Below are positions 22,583 to 30,517 of a stretch of 31,610 bases of DNA, one piece after another. Every line of letters starts with the position of its first letter. Positions within the stretch are counted from its first letter, which is position 1. Under the pieces are notes generated by a model. That model worked only from the letters and a program-made list of their open reading frames with translations, ran no database searches and had not been told where the DNA came from. A program made the translations under genes and the position numbers. Origin of the DNA: DATKLX01 sp035542155 (GTDB taxonomy: Bacteria > Chloroflexota > Anaerolineae > Anaerolineales > Anaerolineaceae); NCBI GenBank assembly GCA_035542155.1, contig DATKLX010000095.1:1-31610 (forward strand). The letters run 5' to 3'.

Positions 22583-24049
22583 TCAATGCCCCGTCCAACG
22601 ATATATGCGCGTATTCTCCGCCCCTAGCGCTGGTGCAAAGTGCCCATCACTGGTATAAATCAGCTCTCCCTCTCGAGCCAGGCCCGGATACCAGCCAAAG
22701 GTCAGGATCAGGTATTCCGCGCCGGCTTGATGGATCAACTCGGCCATCTTTTCCTCGTTCCCCATCGCAGGAATGGCTTGCGGAGAGATTAACCCGGCCA
22801 TGTCAAAGATGTTGTGCCGGCCAAAGAAACCGAGTGCGCCGATATCATGCGCCGCGATGGTGGTACCGGACGGGATATTCGCCGCCGCCCATTGAGCCGG
22901 GTTTACCATTTCAGTCTCGATAATCGCCACATCACTGGCATATGCGGATAGGGCCAACCCCCAAAAAACGAGCAGCGTCGCCGCGGCCGATACCGCCCAG
23001 GAAGTCCAAAGCAGCCTGTGGCGCTCCAGGAAATTGGATTTTCTCAGTAGAAACAGACCCAGCAGACCCCAGGTAAAGTAGACCGGCATCCCTGGCATCA
23101 TGTACCGGCCGTGCTGGTAAGTGACCGGTAGTGTCAGTGCGAATATTCCCGCATATCCCGCCCACCAAAGGAACCCTAGAGCCGCCTTCCAATCTCTCCG
23201 TTGAATACAGTTCACCACCCAGGCGGCCCAGCCGGGCAGCAGGATCACGCCAACGCCCACGAGGGGCAGCTCGATCTCGGACAGGAATCGGCTGGGAAAT
23301 GGGATTTGCTGGAGAGCAGCATATTCGGCCTGTTTTGCATACAGGGTGTTCGGCCAAACCTGGCCAGAAAGGAAGTGGTTGAATAACAAATAAGGGATTA
23401 GCCCGCCCAAAAAGGGGACCCACGCGAGGCAAAATTTGTGCCAGGACAGCCGGCCCGAGAAGATCTGAAAGAGACCGCCAAGAACGATTGGTCCGGCCAG
23501 GGTGATCAGGTCCGGCCGGATCCAGACCCCCACACCGATCAGCAGGCACAAAAACAAGAAATTAGGCTTTTCTTGAGCCAGCCCTAGCAGTACGAGCGTA
23601 ACGATTAACGCGCTGGCCAGGGTTTCCATGCCGGATAATGAGGCCCACACCATGTGCCATTCGAAACAAACTAACAGGCCTGCCCAGGGTAAACCGGGTC
23701 GTTCATTCAGGTTTGATTTCCGCACGAACCATTCTACTCCCACGCCCAGCCCGCTGAGTAGAGCCCAACCGAGGCTGAAAGTCCACGGAATGGGGGGGAT
23801 GTGCAGCCCATACCCGATCGAAAGGAGAAAGGACCAGAGGGGAGAGGTCGATCCCGCTGAAACTACCCCTGGCAAAAAAGCCCATTCGCCGCGCAGGGCA
23901 AGGTTTCGCGCGTAGGTCTGGTGGATCCAGGCATCATCCAGCGGGAAGCCAATCCGGTAGTTGTGGCTGCACCAGGCCAGGTAGAGAGCCATGGAAATGG
24001 CCGCAGCGGCTGCCAGGAGGATCAAGTGACGCCTGGGGATGGTCTGCAT
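22583..24049 (-). CDS. Polytopic GT-C-type glycosyltransferase-like membrane protein
   Basis: A 488-residue protein with about ten or more hydrophobic segments. The first extracytoplasmic loop has GFPLDDAWIHQTYARNLA (about 34-51), the acidic loop motif of GT-C enzymes that use lipid-linked sugar donors, followed by GSTSPLW. The C-terminal soluble part (about 390-488) contains AAHDIGALGFFGRHNIFDMAG, seen in many such proteins. Activity would be transfer of a sugar to a lipid or protein outside the membrane; donor and acceptor are unknown. The gene starts 4 nt after the previous gene's stop and ends before the DegS-like kinase promoter. Confidence 0.8.
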   Translation of the reverse strand: MQTIPRRHLILLAAAAAISMALYLAWCSHNYRIGFPLDDAWIHQTYARNLALRGEWAFLPGVVSAGSTSPLWSFLLSIGYGLHIPPIPWTFSLGWALLSGLGVGVEWFVRKSNLNERPGLPWAGLLVCFEWHMVWASLSGMETLASALIVTLVLLGLAQEKPNFLFLCLLIGVGVWIRPDLITLAGPIVLGGLFQIFSGRLSWHKFCLAWVPFLGGLIPYLLFNHFLSGQVWPNTLYAKQAEYAALQQIPFPSRFLSEIELPLVGVGVILLPGWAAWVVNCIQRRDWKAALGFLWWAGYAGIFALTLPVTYQHGRYMMPGMPVYFTWGLLGLFLLRKSNFLERHRLLWTSWAVSAAATLLVFWGLALSAYASDVAIIETEMVNPAQWAAANIPSGTTIAAHDIGALGFFGRHNIFDMAGLISPQAIPAMGNEEKMAELIHQAGAEYLILTFGWYPGLAREGELIYTSDGHFAPALGAENTRIYRWTGH

Positions 24050-24053
24050 ATCG

Positions 24054-25706
24054 TTATTGGTCGTCTAGTCGGTACAACCGGTTATCTATTACAGTCCCCA
24101 GGTAACGGAAACCTTCCCGGTCGCCTGGGGTCCCATATAAACTTTCCAACATCGTGGCATTATCGGCATCGAGCAGCAAAATCGAAGCGTGATACCTGCG
24201 GGCTGCAGCCCGTACGGCCGTTTCCCCGTTCGTCGGGATCACCACTGCCGGCCGTCCGGTGGCCAGGAAAAATCCGGGAGGATTGTTGACCATGACCACT
24301 TCCTTGCTATCAATCCCCTGCTGCTCCAGTGCCTGGCCTAATTCCCGGTTGATCCGACCGGACTCATTCCAGGCCGGATGGCTCAGGTCGCTTCCAATCA
24401 CTCGACGGTAGGTGAACAACACCGAGATCAGGATGCAAAGGGTCAGCAGGCCCATGGAAAAAACCCTCCAGGCTGTAACCAGGTCCCAACCCCGCAACCG
24501 TTTGCCCAACTGGATGCATTGAAGCAGGCCTGCGGGTGCGGTAGCCCAAAGGAAAGCCTGGACCGCCGCTCCGGAGTGAAAAAAACCTCCTCTTGAGCCT
24601 GCCAGCGGGAAAAAGACCGTCATCGCGATGAAGATCGCCAGCTCGATCAATCCCATTGCAGCAATCCGGATATCCCCTCGTAACGGCCAGAATCCCAAAA
24701 AAGAGAGAGGCCATAAAATGATCCCGCCTTGAATCACGAAGAATGTTTGAAGGTTGATCAGCAGCGCATCCAGACGTACTTTCAGGATCGATCCCAAACC
24801 GCTGTCCAGCCAGTGTTGGACCGTCAATCCGGTCGGGGGGTATGAAAACATCTCATCGTAGTTCGTCAGCCACAGCGTCAACCGGGAGCCCGGCGGAAAG
24901 AAAGAACCGTACAGGTTCAAATTTCGCCAATACCAGGGACCCATAACTACCAGGTAAGCGGCGGCGATGCATCCCATACCGGCCAACCAGTACCCCGGCT
25001 GGCTTTGGATCGAAATGGGCTCGCCGTCCTCTCCTCTCCGCTGCCAGAAGGTGAACAGAACCCCAGCAACGATCACCACGATAATTCCATCCGCCCGCGC
25101 AAGATGCATTCCCCCCCCCACCAGGCCCGCGAGGAAGCAGGCTGCCAGAACCTTGTACCTGGATGGATTTTGAAAATACTTGACGATCTGGATGAAGATT
25201 CCGCCCAGGAGGATATACACGGGAAAGGTATCAACTGTCCCCAGGTAGGGAAGGTACATTCCGGGGAAAACCGCCAGGAACCCGGCCAGCAGTGAAACTT
25301 TCCGGGAATGGAATAGCTCCCAGCTAATCCAGGCGGTCATCGGCGGGATCAGCCCGGTGAACAGGATAAACGGTAATCTTGCCGCCCAAAAGCTGTTGAC
25401 CTTAAAAAGGATCGGGATGATGGCTGATAGAAGCGAAGTAAGCGGCATCCAGTAGGTGAATGCCGGGGCAGGCAGTCCCGAAACCGGGTTTAAATAATTC
25501 CACAAATATGGTTCGGTCCCCCCCAACCCTAAAGCGGTGCGCAGCCCCCCTGTCATATAATATTCCGCGTCCATGTATCCTGGAGATCTTTGAATGGTGC
25601 TGGTCGCCAGGCAGACCAACAGCCCCGCGGCAAATAAAATCAGGGATGTCCGTATGCTGAGTCCGGATTTTTCCTCAATGGGCAAAGGTGTATATTTGTA
25701 GGTCAT
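24054..25706 (-). CDS. Polytopic GT-C-type membrane protein
   Basis: A 550-residue protein with about ten membrane segments, the first near residues 17-38. The first outer loop holds YMDAEYYMTGG (about 44-54), an acidic pair in the place of the GT-C catalytic loop. A later loop has RADG, and a soluble C-terminal domain of about 120 residues ends in DNRLYRLDDQ. No closer family is recognisable by eye. The ATG at 25706 lies inside the end of the previous gene (32-nt overlap) and has no Shine-Dalgarno, which suggests translational coupling. The next gene follows 4 nt downstream. Confidence 0.78.
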   Translation of the reverse strand: MTYKYTPLPIEEKSGLSIRTSLILFAAGLLVCLATSTIQRSPGYMDAEYYMTGGLRTALGLGGTEPYLWNYLNPVSGLPAPAFTYWMPLTSLLSAIIPILFKVNSFWAARLPFILFTGLIPPMTAWISWELFHSRKVSLLAGFLAVFPGMYLPYLGTVDTFPVYILLGGIFIQIVKYFQNPSRYKVLAACFLAGLVGGGMHLARADGIIVVIVAGVLFTFWQRRGEDGEPISIQSQPGYWLAGMGCIAAAYLVVMGPWYWRNLNLYGSFFPPGSRLTLWLTNYDEMFSYPPTGLTVQHWLDSGLGSILKVRLDALLINLQTFFVIQGGIILWPLSFLGFWPLRGDIRIAAMGLIELAIFIAMTVFFPLAGSRGGFFHSGAAVQAFLWATAPAGLLQCIQLGKRLRGWDLVTAWRVFSMGLLTLCILISVLFTYRRVIGSDLSHPAWNESGRINRELGQALEQQGIDSKEVVMVNNPPGFFLATGRPAVVIPTNGETAVRAAARRYHASILLLDADNATMLESLYGTPGDREGFRYLGTVIDNRLYRLDDQ

Positions 25707-27210
25707 TGAAGTTTCGTTGAGCGGTCAGGTGATAATGATCCTTCAGCCAGGCCAGGCTCGGGTGATCGGCCAAACCTGAATCCGTATATTCCTGGATCGT
25801 TCGCGAAAACACGACAAAATGGATTCGCTGGTGCTGCACGGCGGCGGTCTGGATATCCGTTACAGGGTGAATTCCCATTACATCCGCGGATGACGGAGCC
25901 AGGGTATCGTTGAACGAGCCGGGTTCATCCGCGATGAATTGTTGGTCCAGGTCCGGGGCATAAAATTTCATTGGGAAATAACTCAGTTTATTATCGTGGA
26001 TAACCGTATCGCCTGCCTGCGTGAGCTCGCTCAGATACCTGTCAGCTTGCTGGAAAGGAGAGCGGGGGAATTCGGCGTAACCGTACAGTTCCGGCAGCCC
26101 ACCCACGGCGCAAGCAATGGCCGCTGTAGCCGCAAAAACACGCACGAACCGGGCTTTCGCACCGGTGATGATGATCCCAAGCAGCCCGGCATAGATCAAC
26201 GCGGAGACGATAAAAACCCGCGTGACAAAAACCGGGCGCATCAGGTATGAAAGAACAAAGAGGGTTGCTGGTGGAATGATGACGTATGCTACCAGAACCC
26301 ACAGGCTGGGATTTTTCCGGACCAGACGGGTGACCTCGACGCCCCCGAGGATCAAGATCTGCAGGCTCAACAGGAGTGTGATGCCCATGATCCAGGGTGA
26401 GGCCAGTGGCCAGTTGCTGTGGAAATAAACCACCGCCTGGAGAGCTTCGACCAGGCCCGGCCGTGGAGTCCAGAAAGCATGCTGTATCTTGGCTATCTGG
26501 CCCGGAATGTAGACCAGCCAGGGGAGGCAAAGCAGGCCAATCGCCATCTGGCTCGCCAGAAGCCGGAGCAGATCCTTCCAGCGCCGTTGCAGAAGGAGCG
26601 GTAGGTCAGCGACGGCCAGGGGGACGATCGCCAGATTATGGCTGTACATTGCGATCGTTCCAAAAAGGATCAACCCAACCCAGGCGGCTGTTTTTCTACC
26701 GCGTTCCGGTGTGTAAAATAGCTTCCAGAAACAGTAGATGTATCCAGTCTGCCCGAGGGCAAGGAGAGCATACATGCGGATATCCTGGGCATGATAGATC
26801 TGAAAAGGGGAGATCGCCGCGATCAGCGCTGCCCACAAGCCAGCCTGTGGGCTGGCAACCGAACGGATCAGGCAGTAAAGCAGGTAAATGGTCGCCAGGC
26901 TGATCAGGATGTTCAGGCTGCGCAACCACCAGACCTCCTGTCCCAGTCTCATCCAGAAGTGGAGGAAAAAATAATACAGCGGCGGCATGGTATCCGCGGC
27001 CGTGCCAGCGACGATTTTCCCCAGAGGTTGGCTGGACAGGAAATAACTGAAGGTATCATCGTAGGTTAATCCTCGCTGGTTGGAAAAAAACCATCGTAAT
27101 GTAGCTCCAATAGCCAGGACTCCGGCAAGGAGCAGCGTAGTATTGACCCGCGCGGATGGCTCCACGCTGTCCTGGATATCTGCGGTCGGGACAACGGATT
27201 CCTGCTCCAT
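25675..27210 (-). CDS. GT39-like membrane glycosyltransferase
   Basis: A 511-residue polytopic protein. After the first membrane helix comes GLTYDDTFSYFLS (about 47-59), the acidic loop of the PMT/ArnT type, then DTMPPLYYFFLHFWMRLG (about 73-90), a motif strongly typical of GT39-related proteins. HAQDIRMYALL (about 139-149) is also characteristic. The C-terminal 120 residues are soluble and may bind the acceptor. Enzymes of this group move a mannose-like sugar from a polyprenyl phosphate to protein or lipid outside the cell; the actual donor is unknown. It starts 10 nt after the GT87-like gene and overlaps the next gene by 32 nt. Confidence 0.85.
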   Translation of the reverse strand: MEQESVVPTADIQDSVEPSARVNTTLLLAGVLAIGATLRWFFSNQRGLTYDDTFSYFLSSQPLGKIVAGTAADTMPPLYYFFLHFWMRLGQEVWWLRSLNILISLATIYLLYCLIRSVASPQAGLWAALIAAISPFQIYHAQDIRMYALLALGQTGYIYCFWKLFYTPERGRKTAAWVGLILFGTIAMYSHNLAIVPLAVADLPLLLQRRWKDLLRLLASQMAIGLLCLPWLVYIPGQIAKIQHAFWTPRPGLVEALQAVVYFHSNWPLASPWIMGITLLLSLQILILGGVEVTRLVRKNPSLWVLVAYVIIPPATLFVLSYLMRPVFVTRVFIVSALIYAGLLGIIITGAKARFVRVFAATAAIACAVGGLPELYGYAEFPRSPFQQADRYLSELTQAGDTVIHDNKLSYFPMKFYAPDLDQQFIADEPGSFNDTLAPSSADVMGIHPVTDIQTAAVQHQRIHFVVFSRTIQEYTDSGLADHPSLAWLKDHYHLTAQRNFNDLQIYTFAH

Positions 27211-27220
27211 GCTCAGGGTT

Positions 27221-28483
27221 TCATCCGCTTTCGTGGATTAGCTCGCCCCACAGGCTGGGTGGTTGGACCGACCACCACCGCACCCAATACATACCCATTA
27301 GCAGGAACAGCGGCAGCGGGAAGAACATGATTGGGCTTTGAACTGGCTGGGCGCCATGTTGAAGCGTCCGTAAAAAGAGCGCCCAAATCCCGACCAGCAG
27401 AATCAGCATACTGGCCAGGGTCACCACCGTCCCGGCTGTTTTCCAGCGCTCGATCCAGTTGCTGAAAATTAGTACCAGTGGAAGGATCAGAACGATGAAA
27501 TTTCCCGGATCCGTCTGGATCCCGATCCATTGGCTGATGACCAGGGTCAACGAAGCGGTCCACAGAAAATGGCGGATTTCTTTGCCCTGCGCGGACAACC
27601 ATTCCAGGAGAAGTATCACTGCCAGGACAAAGGTCAGTACCCAACCCATCTGCCGTCCTACCGCTGGGAACCAGACAGCCAGAGCAGCGCCTGGCGTTCC
27701 TGGTGGATTGTACGAAGGATAACGGATTACTTCACGCAGGTTCTGTAGGATCCAGTCTGGAATGAAGAGCATTCCCGCTGCGCTCAACAATACTACTGTA
27801 CCTACGATCCATCCAATCAGGAGATAACGCTTCTTAGAGAACGCCCACAGGCAGATAAAACCGATCAACAGCAGGACCAGTTGGGGTTTGATGGTCGCCA
27901 GGCCCAGAAAGAGACCTGCCAGCTCATCGCGCTTCTCCCGAATGCACACGAAAGAGAGCAGGATAAACAGGGTAACGAGGGTCACCGCGTTTCCATTGAT
28001 TATGGCCCTTACGCTGTGATAAAACAGGAAAATGAACATAACGTACGCCGCCAGCATCCCCAGACCCGGCTTCCAATGGGTCAACTGCAGGCATAAAAAG
28101 GCGATCAATCCCAGGGCGATCTCCAACGTGGTCATCCACACAGCCCGGGCCAGTGTGAAATCTTTGATCAATGCAAACGGAGCAAAAATGAGGGTGGAAT
28201 ATAACGGGTACGCAACCCGCAGCTCGTGTTCTCCTGGCTTAGCCGGCCGCCCATAGGCGGCTGTCTGAATCTGAAGCGCGACCTCGTCACTGTAAGGAGA
28301 TTGACCGTGGATAAAAAATGCCCGTGTCCCCACCCAGTGCACCAGGAAATCATTCCCGCCAGGATTCTGTTCAGCGTACCGGAAGTTCCCCCAGGTAAGA
28401 CCTGCTGCGATTGCCGCGAAAACCAACACGCCGGCAAAGACCTGAAGAATGCTGCTGCGATATGAATTCAAACTACCCTCCAT
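27221..28483 (-). CDS. GT87/DUF2029-like membrane mannosyltransferase
   Basis: A 420-residue polytopic protein. The first outer loop contains NDFLVHWVGTRAFFIHGQSPYSDE (about 44-67, quoted only in part by position), where the D-F and SPYS elements are the DUF2029/GT87 pattern. The LATIKPQ motif occurs near residue 203. GT87 proteins include mycobacterial polyprenol-phosphate-mannose-dependent mannosyltransferases. The ATG at 28483 is preferred to a TTG three codons upstream because GGGAG lies 9 nt before it. It is the first gene of a leftward series of four such genes and diverges from the nitrilase gene. Confidence 0.85.
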   Translation of the reverse strand: MEGSLNSYRSSILQVFAGVLVFAAIAAGLTWGNFRYAEQNPGGNDFLVHWVGTRAFFIHGQSPYSDEVALQIQTAAYGRPAKPGEHELRVAYPLYSTLIFAPFALIKDFTLARAVWMTTLEIALGLIAFLCLQLTHWKPGLGMLAAYVMFIFLFYHSVRAIINGNAVTLVTLFILLSFVCIREKRDELAGLFLGLATIKPQLVLLLIGFICLWAFSKKRYLLIGWIVGTVVLLSAAGMLFIPDWILQNLREVIRYPSYNPPGTPGAALAVWFPAVGRQMGWVLTFVLAVILLLEWLSAQGKEIRHFLWTASLTLVISQWIGIQTDPGNFIVLILPLVLIFSNWIERWKTAGTVVTLASMLILLVGIWALFLRTLQHGAQPVQSPIMFFPLPLFLLMGMYWVRWWSVQPPSLWGELIHESG

Positions 28484-28497
28484 GAGAGACAACTCCC

Positions 28498-28505
28498 ATT
28501 ATAAT
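28498..28505. promoter_or_regulatory. Palindromic -10 box shared by GT87-like and nitrilase genes
   Basis: ATTATAAT reads as TATAAT in both directions: 28500-28505 rightward and 28503-28498 leftward. Rightward, the ATG of the nitrilase gene is 6 nt away, so its mRNA should be leaderless. Leftward, the ATG at 28483 is 14 nt away with GGGAG between. No clear -35 is present on either side. Confidence 0.7.
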
Positions 28506-28511
28506 TCACCT

Positions 28512-29291
28512 ATGCTAAAAATCGCTTTGGGCCAGATCGACATTCTATTAGGCGCGGTGGGCCAAAATTTCCGCAAAATTCAGGATTTCTCCGCTCAGGC
28601 TGCCGCTGACTCCTGCCAGATGGTTCTCTTTCCCGAGCTGTGGTCCACCGGTTATGATCTTGCTAATCACCGCCGCCTCTCCGATCCAATGGGTGCTGGA
28701 ATTTTTGAGCGGGTGTCACAACTGGCCCGGGAATACCAGATCTGGATCGGCGGATCCATGCTTGAAGAGAAAGACGGCCAGTCTTTCAACACCTTCTCCT
28801 TGTATTCCGACCAGGGCGAGCTGGCCGCCGCCTATCGGAAAATCCACCTCTTTCGCTTGATGGATGAACATCTCTGGCTTGCGCCCGGTGACCAATTGGT
28901 CACCGCTCAGTCTCCCTGGGGCCTGGCGGGAATGGCGATTTGTTACGACCTCCGTTTTCCGGAGATGTTCCGCAAATATGCGACCGAAGGGGTAAAACTC
29001 GTTTTCATTCCTGCCGAATGGCCCTCTGTGCGCATCCAGCACTGGCAAACCTTGCTACGCGCCCGGGCAATCGAAAACCAGATGTTTGTGGTTGCCGTGA
29101 ACCGGGTCGGCCAGGAGGGCAATGACCAGTTCAACGGCCATAGCCTGGTCGTCAGCCCCTGGGGGGAGATCCTCCTCGACGGTGGTGAAGCAGAGTCCCT
29201 GCTGACCTGTGAGATCGATCTCGCTGCCGTGGACGAGGCGCGCAGGAGAATTCCCATCCTCACCGACCGTCGTCCCGATATCTATGGCTGA
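28512..29291 (+). CDS. Carbon-nitrogen hydrolase (nitrilase superfamily, omega-amidase-like)
   Basis: A 259-residue cytoplasmic amidase. The catalytic triad is complete: Glu42 in FPELW, Lys110 in YRKIHLF and Cys144 in ICYDLRFPE. The motif AEWPSVRIQHW, then ARAIENQMFVVAVNRVG, matches the Nit2/omega-amidase and YafV-like branch that hydrolyses alpha-ketoglutaramate or related amides; the substrate is inferred only. A longer frame opens upstream at 28449, but the start at 28512 fits the family (MLKIALGQID). It lies 6 nt after a perfect -10 box, so it is probably leaderless. It is the only rightward gene in the right-hand 12 kb and converges on the next gene with a 10-nt overlap. Confidence 0.94.
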   Translation: MLKIALGQIDILLGAVGQNFRKIQDFSAQAAADSCQMVLFPELWSTGYDLANHRRLSDPMGAGIFERVSQLAREYQIWIGGSMLEEKDGQSFNTFSLYSDQGELAAAYRKIHLFRLMDEHLWLAPGDQLVTAQSPWGLAGMAICYDLRFPEMFRKYATEGVKLVFIPAEWPSVRIQHWQTLLRARAIENQMFVVAVNRVGQEGNDQFNGHSLVVSPWGEILLDGGEAESLLTCEIDLAAVDEARRRIPILTDRRPDIYG

Positions 29292-30511
29292 ACGGCCGGC
29301 CCTAACGCCTCCTTGTGCTGCAGAGCGCCCCTCAACTTTTGGTACCAGCTCAATCCCAGCACAAGGATGAGCAGCGTCCGCAGCGGGATGGTCAGCCACA
29401 ATCCCCAAAAAAGGCCGCGGGACAATAAAACCGGCCATTCCAACAGATTCAGGAAGATCAAGACGAAGGCCATCAGGATCCCCTCTCGAGGCCGTGATCC
29501 CAGCAGGAGAAGTGGAATCAGGTAAAAGACCCACTGCGGGCTCCATCCCGGCGACCAGAGGAAGAGAAGGCAGAATGCCAGGCCGGTCATCCAGGTCATC
29601 TCCTGGAAGTTTTTAACCTTGACTGAGAGGAGCGCTCCCAGTCCTACCGATCCAAACAGGGCCAGGCTGGCCAGCGGCGAAAAAGCCGCGGGTTTACCGC
29701 GCGGAATATACGCCTTCGCCGGGTCGAGCCTCTCGATCTCCGGCCCAAAATTGCCAGTGGAAAGGTTGCCGTCGGCCAGCGCCCACACGGTCTCCCAGGA
29801 TCCTTTTTGGGATTGTGAGGCCAGTGAAGCCGCCGTCATTTCCGGCGCCGAAATCCAGAGAATCCCATTAACGAGAAGGGTTAACCCCAATCCGGTGCAC
29901 GCTGTTAGAAGGAATCTCTTCCCCCTCCCCTGCCGGTACATGGCCGCCAGAAGCAGCACAGGGAAATATTTGGTCAGGATTCCCGCCGCCAGGGCCAGGC
30001 CGGCCGGGATCGCCTTATTCTGCTGCCACCAGTACAGGCTGAACAGCATGAAAAACACCGCCAGCGAGTCAAAATACCACCACTGGTAAGGCAGGCTGCT
30101 AAGGACAACCGTGAAGGCGGCGGTGGCGATGAGTTGATCTCGACGATTTTCCATGGACATGGCCAGCCGGGTGAACAGGTACAGGCTGCCGGCGTCTGCG
30201 GCCATCAGCGTCAGGAACAGCAGGTACACGAAGACGTGTTCCTGACCGTGAGCGAGGCGGTAAAGGATTTCCGCCAGGAAAGGGAACATTGGGGGAAATT
30301 CAGACCAGGACTGCAAATACGGCCACCCGGGAAGGTCTGCCATCCGGAAAAAGTGGATAAAGTCGCCATACCCGCGCAGGCCGTCGAGCGGCAAAGCCAT
30401 CACCGTCCAGAGGCGCGCGGCCAGCAGCAGGCCGACCGCTATCCATGGGACGATCCAGGCATCCGCCAGGTTTCCTTCGCCAGCTTCAGTTTGCTTCACC
30501 TTGAGCTTCAT
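29282..30511 (-). CDS. Polytopic GT-C-type membrane protein, GT87/PIG-M-like
   Basis: A 409-residue protein with about ten membrane segments. The first outer loop has GYGDFIHFFRMADL (about 47-60), the acidic catalytic-loop position. The stretches FDSLAVFFMLFSLYWW (about 147-162) and GILTKYFPVLLL (about 177-188) resemble mannosyltransferases of the GT87/PIG-M type. There is no soluble C-terminal domain. It starts 6 nt after the stop of the truncated gene at the window's right edge, so the two are in one operon. Its end overlaps the nitrilase gene tail to tail by 10 nt. Confidence 0.82.
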   Translation of the reverse strand: MKLKVKQTEAGEGNLADAWIVPWIAVGLLLAARLWTVMALPLDGLRGYGDFIHFFRMADLPGWPYLQSWSEFPPMFPFLAEILYRLAHGQEHVFVYLLFLTLMAADAGSLYLFTRLAMSMENRRDQLIATAAFTVVLSSLPYQWWYFDSLAVFFMLFSLYWWQQNKAIPAGLALAAGILTKYFPVLLLAAMYRQGRGKRFLLTACTGLGLTLLVNGILWISAPEMTAASLASQSQKGSWETVWALADGNLSTGNFGPEIERLDPAKAYIPRGKPAAFSPLASLALFGSVGLGALLSVKVKNFQEMTWMTGLAFCLLFLWSPGWSPQWVFYLIPLLLLGSRPREGILMAFVLIFLNLLEWPVLLSRGLFWGLWLTIPLRTLLILVLGLSWYQKLRGALQHKEALGPAVQP

Positions 30512-30517
30512 CGAGGT

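Noticed and set aside
28484..28492. A TTG start for the GT87-like gene three codons upstream of the ATG
   Set aside because: The Shine-Dalgarno GGGAG abuts the TTG with no spacing but is 9 nt from the ATG, which is therefore preferred.
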